Positions 1-6,788 of a stretch of DNA of 42,003 nt are shown in pieces. Each line of letters opens with the position of its first letter. Positions within the stretch are counted from its first letter, which is position 1. The DNA lies in the NCBI GenBank assembly GCA_035390885.1, contig DAOOUW010000016.1, positions 1 through 42,003 on the forward strand, given 5' to 3'. The notes under the pieces are model-generated. The model made no database searches. It was not told where the DNA came from and saw nothing but the letters and a program-made list of their open reading frames with translations. Position numbers and translations under genes: made by a program. This DNA is from JAOAFT01 sp035390885 (lineage in GTDB: Bacteria; Bacteroidota; Ignavibacteria; UBA10030).

Positions 1-2
1 AT

Positions 3-104
3 GAAGCGGAGTTCAACGGAATGAGATTTTCGAGTGGAGTCTATTTCTACAAATTGGAAGCAGGAAGTTATAAAGCAGTCAAAAAGTTACTGCTGTTGAA
101 ATAA
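3..104 (+). CDS. C-terminal end of a T9SS-secreted protein (partial, 5' end outside window)
   Basis: Only the last 33 codons lie in the window; the frame is open from base 3 to a TAA at 102-104. The peptide contains SGVYFYKLEAGSYKAVKKLL followed by a short Leu/Lys tail. This fits the type A sorting domain of the type IX secretion system (usual pattern: SGVYFYRL, then a turn, then a Lys/Arg-rich last strand ending LLK). Such domains direct a protein across the outer membrane and are then removed. The catalytic or binding part of the cargo is outside the window, so its function is unknown. A PorD-like gene at 34278-35183 supports the presence of a T9SS in this genome. Confidence 0.8.
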   Translation, partial: EAEFNGMRFSSGVYFYKLEAGSYKAVKKLLLLK

Positions 105-240
105 GAAATAGCAAAGTCTAAGACGGTGGCTTTGATAGGGCTATTGCTCACCTCAGCCATTGTCAAGATTTCGGCTGTCGAAGCGCCAAAGGCGTATCGA
201 GGCAACAACCTTCACAGATTTCTAATGCATAAAATTGGGT
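105..240. other. Intergenic stretch with locally GC-richer sequence
   Basis: No gene is supported here. The frame of the upstream T9SS gene stays open after its stop for about 50 codons and reads as mildly hydrophobic, but it has no ATG and no ribosome binding site at a sensible place. The stretch around 120-210 is visibly richer in G and C than its surroundings. It may be the 3' untranslated end of the upstream gene or a decayed fragment. Confidence 0.3.
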
Positions 241-280
241 TTAAAATAAAAAACACCTTCCACTTTTGATAGAAGGTGTT
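241..280 (-). terminator. Rho-independent terminator of the zinc-ribbon/rpsU operon
   Basis: AACACCTTC (252-260) and GAAGGTGTT (272-280) form a perfect 9-bp stem with an 11-nt loop. Read on the minus strand, the stem is followed directly by a U-rich run (TTTTTATTTTAA, plus-strand 240-251). It lies 27 nt past the rpsU stop. Confidence 0.85.
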
Positions 281-306
281 CACCGTGGATAAATGTTGTA
301 ATGCTA

Positions 307-501
307 TTACATTTCTTCCATCATCGCTCGTTGCGAACGGCGTATTGCCTTTGCTAGTTTCATCCGTTTCTTTACTGATGGCTTTACGTAGAAAGAACGT
401 TTCTTTACTTCCTTCAGTATTCCAGAACGCTCGTATTTTTTCTTGAAGCGTTTTATTGCACGATCGATTGGCTCATTCTCACCAATAATGATGCCTACCA
501 A
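307..501 (-). CDS. rpsU: 30S ribosomal protein bS21
   Basis: A 64-residue basic protein with the bS21 pattern: N-terminal VGIIIGENEPIDRAIKRFKK, then KKYERSGILKEVKKRSFYVKPSVKKR and a Lys/Arg-rich end. bS21 binds the 30S platform near the 3' end of 16S rRNA. The start is a TTG at 499-501. It is fixed by a very strong Shine-Dalgarno (505-516) seven bases upstream, counted from its GGAGG core; no in-frame ATG lies nearby. The gene is second in a minus-strand operon, 34 nt after the zinc-ribbon gene, and is followed by a clear terminator. The combination of a non-ATG start and a near-maximal ribosome binding site suggests translational autocontrol as described for Bacteroidota bS21; that is inference here. 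Confidence 0.95.
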   Translation of the reverse strand: MVGIIIGENEPIDRAIKRFKKKYERSGILKEVKKRSFYVKPSVKKRMKLAKAIRRSQRAMMEEM

Positions 502-504
502 GGA

Positions 505-516
505 ATCACCTCCTTA
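505..516 (-). promoter_or_regulatory. Extended Shine-Dalgarno of rpsU
   Basis: The minus strand reads TAAGGAGGTGAT, twelve consecutive bases complementary to the usual 16S rRNA 3' tail. The GGAGG core ends 7 nt before the TTG start. Most other genes in the window have only 4-6 matching bases or none. Confidence 0.85.
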
Positions 517-535
517 TACTTGGATTGATAAAATT

Positions 536-949
536 TCATGAAATAGTATTATCTTCTTGCTCAATTTCCATTGGCATATTTTCGATTAGACGCTTTTCGC
601 CAGACTTTTCAAATGCCACGACAATGGTTTGAATTCCGCCACTGGTTTTTTCTTTCCGTATCACACGTCCAACATCATCCCATTCGGTGTGGTAAATGCC
701 TTCACCAACAGAGTAAGTTTTATCATTACTGTAGGTGGTACATTTATCACGATTGATGGATGCTTTAGCTTCTTGTTTAGCTCTTTCAATGTCCTGCGGA
801 TTGATTAAGGAGCTATGTTTACAACGTGTGCAGCGATACCAAGACTTGGACTCAGTAAGTTGCGCCTCACCATTAGCGCTCATTACTTCCATTTTTGTCA
901 TACGATGACAAAAGGGACATTCGTACGTTACGTACTTAGTTTTTGCCAT
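536..949 (-). CDS. Zinc-ribbon protein with a small beta-barrel-like C-terminal region
   Basis: A 137-residue protein. The N-terminal part has two CxxC pairs (C11/C14 in ECPFCH and C40/C43 in YRCTRCKH), the layout of a zinc ribbon. A helical stretch rich in K, E and Q follows. From about residue 79 there is a second region (YSVGEGIYHTEWDDVGRVI, then VVAFEKSGEKRLIE). It resembles the C-terminal tail of the helicase at 2770-4995 (EVFGKGKILEV, then VVVYFEQYGTKQL) and may be a Tudor/SH3-like barrel that binds nucleic acid or protein. It is co-transcribed with rpsU, 34 nt downstream. A role in translation or transcription is plausible, but the protein family is not identified. The ATG at 947-949 has only a weak AGAAAGAG ribosome binding site. 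Confidence 0.75.
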   Translation of the reverse strand: MAKTKYVTYECPFCHRMTKMEVMSANGEAQLTESKSWYRCTRCKHSSLINPQDIERAKQEAKASINRDKCTTYSNDKTYSVGEGIYHTEWDDVGRVIRKEKTSGGIQTIVVAFEKSGEKRLIENMPMEIEQEDNTIS

Positions 950-1081
950 ACAACTCTTTCTAAATAAAAACTTGATGGAAAAATTCCCATCATTTCAACT
1001 TGAATTGTTTAAAAATTACGCAAAATATGCCCGTAAGTCAATATATTTTAGTAAATTGGCTTTGGTCTATAGAATGTAAAA

Positions 1082-2143
1082 ATGCGTATGTCTATGGAAA
1101 ATTCTCATAATATTCTCATTATTCGATTTAGTTCGATCGGCGATGTTCTGCTTGCAACGCCGCTCATCCGAATTCTTCGGGAAAAATTCCCTGATGCTTC
1201 CATTGATTTTATCGTTCGTCGTGAATACGCTGAACTTCTACAGCACAATCCTTACATATCGCATCTTATTGTTTTCGATTCATCGGAAGGATTCGAAGGT
1301 TTACGAAAATTAAAGAATGAATTGAAGCATGCATCCTATGATATTGTGCTGGATATTCACAACAGTATTCGAAGCAGGTATCTTCGGAAATGTTTAAGAG
1401 TTCCAGTAAGAACGATTCATAAACGAATTCTTCAGCGGTTCCTTCTCATCCATTTTAAATGGAATTTTTACAACGGCATTGTACCTGTTGCCGAACGCTA
1501 CCTCGAAGCAGCATCTTTTCTTGAAATAGAAAACGATGGCAATGGTTTGGATATTTTTATTCCGCAAGAAATAAATGCAAGAGTAGAAGCTCGACTTCGA
1601 GAGGATTTGAAAAATAGAAACTTTGTGATTGGAATTTGTCCGACAGCGCGACACAAAACAAAAGAGTGGCTTCCCGACAGATTTATTGCCCTTGCTCTTC
1701 GATTACATAAGGATACAAATGCAGCTTTCCTGGTGTTTGGAGGAATAGAGGATCGTGATTACTGCTCAGCTATTGTGGATCGAATCAATGCTGAGTGTAA
1801 TGATACTGCGGCAATAAATTATGCAGGGCGATTTTCATTGTTAGAAACAGCTTCAGCGATGGAGCGCTGTGCAATAGTCGTTACAAATGATTCTGGTTTA
1901 ATGCATGTTGCCGCTGCGATGAAGCGGAAAATCGTTGCAATTTTCGGTTCTACCGTTGAAGAGTTTGGATTTTTTCCTTATGGTACACGAGCTATTGTCG
2001 TCGAGCAGAAAGAGGTTCGATGCCGTCCTTGCTCTCACATTGGAAAAGAAGCATGTCCCAAGAAACATTTTAGATGTATGAATGAAATCTCTGTCGATGA
2101 AGTGTACAATGCATGTAAAACGCTGTTGAGTGAAACTTACTAA
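1082..2143 (+). CDS. Glycosyltransferase family 9 (LPS heptosyltransferase-like)
   Basis: A 353-residue cytoplasmic GT-B enzyme of the ADP-heptose:LPS heptosyltransferase type (WaaF/RfaF relatives). The N-terminus reads ILIIRFSSIGDVLLATPLIR, the nucleotide-free start typical of GT9. The C-terminal donor-binding half has VTNDSGLMHVAAAMKRKIVA and FGSTVEEFGFFP. Close to the end there is a cysteine-rich signature (RCRPCSHIGKEACP, then FRCM) that is also present in the paralogue at 25163-26203. The likely role is sugar addition to the LPS core or another envelope glycan; the sugar cannot be told from sequence. Three in-frame ATGs lie within 12 nt (1082, 1088, 1094) with no strong ribosome binding site, so the exact start is uncertain. 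The cyclic-nucleotide-binding gene follows after 26 nt. Confidence 0.88.
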   Translation: MRMSMENSHNILIIRFSSIGDVLLATPLIRILREKFPDASIDFIVRREYAELLQHNPYISHLIVFDSSEGFEGLRKLKNELKHASYDIVLDIHNSIRSRYLRKCLRVPVRTIHKRILQRFLLIHFKWNFYNGIVPVAERYLEAASFLEIENDGNGLDIFIPQEINARVEARLREDLKNRNFVIGICPTARHKTKEWLPDRFIALALRLHKDTNAAFLVFGGIEDRDYCSAIVDRINAECNDTAAINYAGRFSLLETASAMERCAIVVTNDSGLMHVAAAMKRKIVAIFGSTVEEFGFFPYGTRAIVVEQKEVRCRPCSHIGKEACPKKHFRCMNEISVDEVYNACKTLLSETY

Positions 2144-2169
2144 GGCTCAATATTAAAAGGAGGTAAATA

Positions 2170-2562
2170 ATGTCGAACGAAATGAAAGATGGAAATGCAA
2201 TAGAACGGAACGAACTCAACGATGTTCGAATCTTCCGTCAGAATGAAATCCTTGTTGAGGAGGGTGAAAGCGATGGCGGCTGGTTTATACTTCTATCAGG
2301 AAAGATCGGCGTAAAGAAAAAAGGAATACAGATTGCAGAATATTCTGAGAAAGGGACAATTCTTGGGGAGTTGAGCGTCATTCTGCAAAAACCTCGCACT
2401 GCAACTCTTCAGGCTCTCGAGGAAACAGAAGTCCTTTGCATCCATAAATCACTCGATGAGTTGATAAAAAATTATCCGGATGTTGCCAAAAAGATTATGG
2501 TAAATATTGCGGAACGATTGGCGCAGACGACAGAAGATCTTTTAACGGCAATCAAAAAGTAA
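2170..2562 (+). CDS. Stand-alone cyclic-nucleotide-binding domain protein
   Basis: A 130-residue protein that is essentially one cNMP-binding (Crp-like) beta-roll with a C-terminal helix. Visible landmarks are ILVEEGESDGGWFILLSGKI (strands 2-4) and the phosphate-binding cassette LGELSVILQKPRTATLQAL. The acidic and basic pocket residues are kept (E67 and R76), so ligand binding is possible. There is no helix-turn-helix, kinase or channel domain, so it is not itself a DNA-binding regulator and probably acts through a partner. The ATG has a strong AAAAGGAGG ribosome binding site 7 nt upstream. It sits 26 nt behind the GT9 gene and probably shares its transcript. Confidence 0.85.
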   Translation: MSNEMKDGNAIERNELNDVRIFRQNEILVEEGESDGGWFILLSGKIGVKKKGIQIAEYSEKGTILGELSVILQKPRTATLQALEETEVLCIHKSLDELIKNYPDVAKKIMVNIAERLAQTTEDLLTAIKK

Positions 2563-2769
2563 ATTAGATTTTGAAGCTAGAGTATTTCACTTTTTTATTT
2601 TATGGTTGACAGGCAAAACGAACACTACACATTTTATTGATCTTTAGATTTTCTTTCTTCATTCATCTAACAAATATCTCTGAAAATATTTTTCTGTGAA
2701 TAGCTTGCCCAATGGAAAAAAAATACTTACACTACATTCGTTTTTGTACCAATCATCCGGGAATACCTA

Positions 2770-4995
2770 ATGGATTTTCTTCGTCAACTTAACGATGTTC
2801 AACAGGAAGCGGTAAAAAAAGTAGAAGGTCCTGTAATGATTATTGCAGGAGCTGGGAGCGGTAAAACGCGAGTACTTACGTACAGAATAGCATATCTTCT
2901 TGCAGCTGGAGTTCCATCGTACCAAATTCTTGCGCTCACGTTCACCAACAAAGCGGCAAACGAAATGAAATCTCGTGTAAAAAATCTTGTTGGCGCAAGC
3001 GCCGAACAGTTGTGGATGGGGACGTTTCATTCGATATTTGCTCGAATTCTTAGAAAAGAAAGCTCTCGTCTTGGCTATTCTAATAATTTTTCTATCTACG
3101 ATACTGACGACTCGCTTAGCGTCGTAAAAAAAGCGATGTCGAAACTTAACATCTCAACTCAGATGATCCATCCTAATGCGGTGCGTTCGAAGATTAGTCT
3201 TGCAAAGAACCAGTATCTTTCTCCTGCGGATGTAGAGCAACGAGCGCGAGATCGAATGGAGGAGCTTGTAGCTTCAATTTATAAAGAATACGAATTGCAC
3301 TTACGTGAAAACAATGCGATGGATTTCGATGATCTACTTGTCAAGCCTATTGTTTTATTCCAACGATTTCCTGAGGTATTGAATAAGTATCAGCAGCGGT
3401 TTAAGTTTTTGCTCGTTGATGAATTTCAGGATACAAATCTTGCTCAATATAAAATGGTTCAGTACTTAGCTCAACAGCACAAGAACATTGCTGTGGTCGG
3501 CGATGATGCGCAAAGTATTTATTCATTTCGTGGAGCAGATATCCGGAATATTCTAAATTTTGAAAAAGATTATCCTGATTGCGCTGTTTTTCGGTTAGAG
3601 CAAAATTATCGTTCGACCAAAATCATTATTAGTGTTGCGGATAAACTTATTCACTACAATACAGAACAACTACGCAAGCAGTTATGGACGGCAAACCCGC
3701 AGGGCGATCCTGTTACAGTGATTCAGTGTACTGATGAACAGGACGAAGGAACCCAGATTGTGCGAGCGCTTCAACGAGAGAGTCAAAAGAAGAAGCTCGA
3801 CCTCAAAGATTTTGCTGTGTTGTATAGAACAAATGCTCAATCTCGTTCTCTTGAAGATGCTTTTCGCAAAAATGGAATTCCCTACGTTATTGTTGGCGGG
3901 GTACGATTCTACGAGCGGAAAGAAATTAAAGATTTACTGGCGTACTTTCGTATTCTTGCAAATCCACGAGATGAAGAAAGTCTTCTGCGAATAATAAATT
4001 ATCCGCCTCGCGGCATTGGCGATACCACTCTATCCTATTTGCAACAGTATGGCGCAGAACATGGAATTCCGCTGACGGATGTTCTATCCACAAGACTCGA
4101 TGATGTGCAAAATCTAACCGACCGAGCAAAAAATGCACTTGTCCAATTTAGAAACTTCCTTAATAAGTATTCTGCGCTTCGCTCCACAATGTCGCTTGGC
4201 GAGTGGTCGCGTGTTTTAGTAGATGAACTGGGTATTCTCCAGATGTTCAAAGAAGAGCAAACATCGGAGGCTCTTTCGCGGTGGGAAAATGTTCAGGAAT
4301 TGCTCTCGGCGATTTCGGAATATGAAGCTGAACATCCCGATGGCACGCTCGAAAGTTTTCTGGAAGAAGTATCGCTGGTGTCAGATATTGATATGTGGGA
4401 AGGTGGACATAATGCTGTTACCTTAATGACTCTCCATGCAAGTAAGGGTTTGGAATTTCCGGTTGTTTTTATTGCTGGACTTGAGGAAGGATTGCTTCCG
4501 TTCTACAATTCTCCAATCGAGAATGCAGACCTTGAAGAAGAACGACGATTATTCTACGTTGGCATTACACGAGCTCAGCAGAAGCTGTATATTACATACA
4601 CTCGTTTGCGCTATCGGTTCGGCGATGTATCATATCCACAGCCATCCCGTTTTCTCTACGAACTTGGCAATGAAAATATCGAGCAAGTGCATACACATTT
4701 GCAGAATGTTCCTCATACTGGAAATCTTTTCCATGACAATGGAAAGAAGAAATCAGCGCGAAGATCTTTTGCAAATGATTCTATTGAGCATTTTGATGAA
4801 ATGCCGTCGTATGAACAAGAATCTCAGGTAGAGTGGAAATTGAAGCGAGGTGGATTTGTGCGGCATGAAGTTTTTGGGAAAGGAAAGATACTGGAAGTAT
4901 CAGGGAAAGGAGAAATGCAGAAAGTCGTTGTATATTTTGAACAATATGGAACGAAACAGTTATTTGTAAAGTACGCAAATCTTCGTCCGGCGTAA
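2770..4995 (+). CDS. UvrD/PcrA-family superfamily 1A DNA helicase
   Basis: A 741-residue 3'-5' helicase of the PcrA/UvrD/Rep group, acting in nucleotide excision repair, mismatch repair or replication-fork restart. Helicase motifs in order: Q motif (LNDVQQEAV, residues 7-15), Walker A GAGSGKT (27-33), LTFTNKAANEMK (Ia), LLVDEFQDTN (II), VVGDDAQSIYSFRGAD (III), LEQNYRST (IV), VTLMTLHASKGLEFPVVFIA (V) and RRLFYVGITRA (VI). The C-terminal tail (about 695-741) carries the small barrel typical of PcrA-like enzymes, which contacts RNA polymerase in the known case. Length matches the family. The start ATG has no clear Shine-Dalgarno. The 207 nt upstream contain TTGACA (about 2607) but no convincing -10 at the right spacing. 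pcrA or uvrD would both be acceptable names. Confidence 0.95.
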   Translation: MDFLRQLNDVQQEAVKKVEGPVMIIAGAGSGKTRVLTYRIAYLLAAGVPSYQILALTFTNKAANEMKSRVKNLVGASAEQLWMGTFHSIFARILRKESSRLGYSNNFSIYDTDDSLSVVKKAMSKLNISTQMIHPNAVRSKISLAKNQYLSPADVEQRARDRMEELVASIYKEYELHLRENNAMDFDDLLVKPIVLFQRFPEVLNKYQQRFKFLLVDEFQDTNLAQYKMVQYLAQQHKNIAVVGDDAQSIYSFRGADIRNILNFEKDYPDCAVFRLEQNYRSTKIIISVADKLIHYNTEQLRKQLWTANPQGDPVTVIQCTDEQDEGTQIVRALQRESQKKKLDLKDFAVLYRTNAQSRSLEDAFRKNGIPYVIVGGVRFYERKEIKDLLAYFRILANPRDEESLLRIINYPPRGIGDTTLSYLQQYGAEHGIPLTDVLSTRLDDVQNLTDRAKNALVQFRNFLNKYSALRSTMSLGEWSRVLVDELGILQMFKEEQTSEALSRWENVQELLSAISEYEAEHPDGTLESFLEEVSLVSDIDMWEGGHNAVTLMTLHASKGLEFPVVFIAGLEEGLLPFYNSPIENADLEEERRLFYVGITRAQQKLYITYTRLRYRFGDVSYPQPSRFLYELGNENIEQVHTHLQNVPHTGNLFHDNGKKKSARRSFANDSIEHFDEMPSYEQESQVEWKLKRGGFVRHEVFGKGKILEVSGKGEMQKVVVYFEQYGTKQLFVKYANLRPA

Positions 4996-5038
4996 GGTTT
5001 ACAATGTCAATTTTTTGAATACTTCTTAACCGCTTGTT

Positions 5039-5482
5039 TTACTCCACCCATTTCTTTGATTGAACGACGATAATGTTTTGCCAATATTCTCTGTGTACGT
5101 AGTGCGTGATGATGCTCTGAAATTCACCAACTTTCGAAGAAGGAATAATAAAGAACGCAAGCGCCTGCCTATTTAAGACAGGATGAGTTTGATCTGCGAA
5201 TACGTTGTATTGAGTAATGGATTCTTCTGTATCGAAATCATTCGCTCCTGTTTTGGCTTCTCCGATGATGTATCGTTGATCTTTAAGGCTAAATCCATAA
5301 ATGTCCGGTATTTTGTCTTCTTGATCGCCGTATCCATTGTTTTGAAGTTCTATTGGGATAGAGTATCCTTCGATTCCATCGGCTGTCATTACATTGTATC
5401 CTTCCTGACGGAAGTAATCAATCAGCTCTTGAATGAGCGATTGATGTTTCATAAAATCGCCAGCTTCACGATCCATAGACAT
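5039..5482 (-). CDS. PD-(D/E)XK nuclease-like protein coupled to bshA
   Basis: A 147-residue protein not matched to a named family. Residues 58-79 read IPDIYGF, then YIIGEAKTG. D60 followed by E75-x-K77 is the catalytic layout of the PD-(D/E)XK (restriction-endonuclease-like) fold. The N-terminal helix (SLIQELIDYFRQEGYNV) provides a possible upstream acidic residue, E19. Downstream there is a helix (ESITQYNVF) and a strand (ALAFFIIPSS), as in small archaeal-type nucleases. It could instead be a catalytically inactive relative. The ATG at 5480-5482 shares its A with the TGA stop of bshA (TGATG), so translation is probably coupled. A TTG three bases further upstream is an alternative start. The 3' end converges on the helicase gene. 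Confidence 0.6.
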   Translation of the reverse strand: MSMDREAGDFMKHQSLIQELIDYFRQEGYNVMTADGIEGYSIPIELQNNGYGDQEDKIPDIYGFSLKDQRYIIGEAKTGANDFDTEESITQYNVFADQTHPVLNRQALAFFIIPSSKVGEFQSIITHYVHREYWQNIIVVQSKKWVE

Positions 5483-6609
5483 CAAAATTTCTTTGTTGCA
5501 AGAATGCGTTCATAATAATTTTCATAGAGAGGAATTATTTTTTCAGAATCGAATTCCAGCGCGCGTTTACGCGCGGCAGCAGCAAACAATTTATGTTTCG
5601 AGGGATTCGAAAGTAAGTCAATTGCATATCGAGCCATCCTATCAATGTCTCCAATTTCTGCAATGTAACCAGTTTCGCCGTGGATCTGAAGTTCTGGCAA
5701 TCCGCCGACACTGGATGAAATTACAGGAACTTCGCATGCCATTGCCTCGAGCGCTGATAGTCCAAAACTTTCGGATTGACTTGGCATAAGAAAAAGATCT
5801 GCCATCGAAAGAATTGGTACAAGTTCAGTTTGCTTGCCAAGAAATCTTACTTTATCTGCGATTCCAAGTTCCCTGCAGAGTATTTCGCACTGTGAGCGGT
5901 CAGGACCATCTCCGATTAGAAGGAGAATGCTCGGAATTTTCTTTTGTACTTCGTTGAAGATACGGATAACATCGGTGACGCGCTTTACAGGGCGGAAATT
6001 TGAAGTGTGTACGAGAACTTTTTCATTTGCGTCGGGGCAAAATGGGCACGTTCTGTCGGTTTGAATTCGCCTGTATTTCTTTGTGTCGACGAAATTTGGA
6101 ATGAGTTCGATTTCTTTGTTGATGTTGTAATTTGTAAGAGTTTTTTCTCTGAGGAAGCGAGAAACCGCAGTAACGCCGTTGCTTTGTTCGATAGTAAATT
6201 TCATCAACGGCAAAAAACTTGGCTCGAGTCCGACGAGTGTAATATCTGTACCATGGAGAGTTGTAATAATCGCCGGCGCATTGGGAGATAATATTTGCTT
6301 TGCAAGGTATGCGCTTGTTGCATGTGGAATTGCATAGTGGCAGTGAAGAATATCTAATTTTTCGTAACGAGTTACCTCCACCATTTTGCTGGCAAGCGCC
6401 AGAGTATAGAGTGGGAAATCGAAGAGTGGATAACTTGACATTTCGACTTCATGGAACATAAGGTTTTCATAAAATTCAGTAAGTCGAATGGGAAGAGCAT
6501 AACTGATGAAGTGTACCGAATGTCCTCGCTTTGCAAGCGCTTTTCCTAATTCTGTTGCGATGACGCCGCTGCCGCCATATGTTGGATAACATGTAATTCC
6601 TATGCGCAT
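5482..6609 (-). CDS. bshA: N-acetyl-alpha-D-glucosaminyl L-malate synthase (bacillithiol synthesis)
   Basis: A 375-residue GT4 glycosyltransferase that joins GlcNAc from UDP-GlcNAc to L-malate, the first step of bacillithiol synthesis. The family-specific N-terminus is MRIGITCYPTYGGSGVIATE, followed by FISYALPIRL, LDILHCHYAIPHA and TTLHGTDITLVG. The donor-binding half has NFRPVKRVTDVI and the GT4 E-x7-E region SQSESFGLSALEAMACEVPV. BshB and BshC are not in the window. Bacteroidota and Chlorobiota are known to make bacillithiol or its N-methyl form, which fits the rest of the window. It is the first gene of a two-gene minus-strand operon and is divergent from the penicillin acylase gene across 179 nt. 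Confidence 0.93.
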   Translation of the reverse strand: MRIGITCYPTYGGSGVIATELGKALAKRGHSVHFISYALPIRLTEFYENLMFHEVEMSSYPLFDFPLYTLALASKMVEVTRYEKLDILHCHYAIPHATSAYLAKQILSPNAPAIITTLHGTDITLVGLEPSFLPLMKFTIEQSNGVTAVSRFLREKTLTNYNINKEIELIPNFVDTKKYRRIQTDRTCPFCPDANEKVLVHTSNFRPVKRVTDVIRIFNEVQKKIPSILLLIGDGPDRSQCEILCRELGIADKVRFLGKQTELVPILSMADLFLMPSQSESFGLSALEAMACEVPVISSSVGGLPELQIHGETGYIAEIGDIDRMARYAIDLLSNPSKHKLFAAAARKRALEFDSEKIIPLYENYYERILATKKF

Positions 6610-6730
6610 ATCCCATTCTCCTTTTCAAAAAGGTAGAGAGATTTCATAAGATATTCAATTTGATGACCGATCATTCAAATTCATCTTTCAGAAAGATTTT
6701 AAATGCATACAAATTCTTAGAACTATCTTT

Positions 6731-6760
6731 TTGAACTCTCTTCATATTTTTTTGTATATT
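6731..6760 (+). promoter_or_regulatory. Sigma-70-type promoter of the acylase-sirtuin-pyk run
   Basis: TTGAAC (6731-6736), an 18-bp spacer and TATATT (6755-6760), 28 nt before the acylase start codon. The -10 matches those at 20652, 27078 and 32885. Confidence 0.6.
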
Positions 6761-6788
6761 ATTTCACACTTGCTCAAAGAAAAAAAGA

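Noticed and set aside
105..236. Open frame after the T9SS gene stop
   Set aside because: No ATG, GTG or TTG with a ribosome binding site; only about 50 codons and no recognisable protein.
2563..2769. TTGACA at about 2607 as helicase promoter
   Set aside because: No convincing -10 box at 16-18 bp. The best AT-rich match is about 20 bp away.
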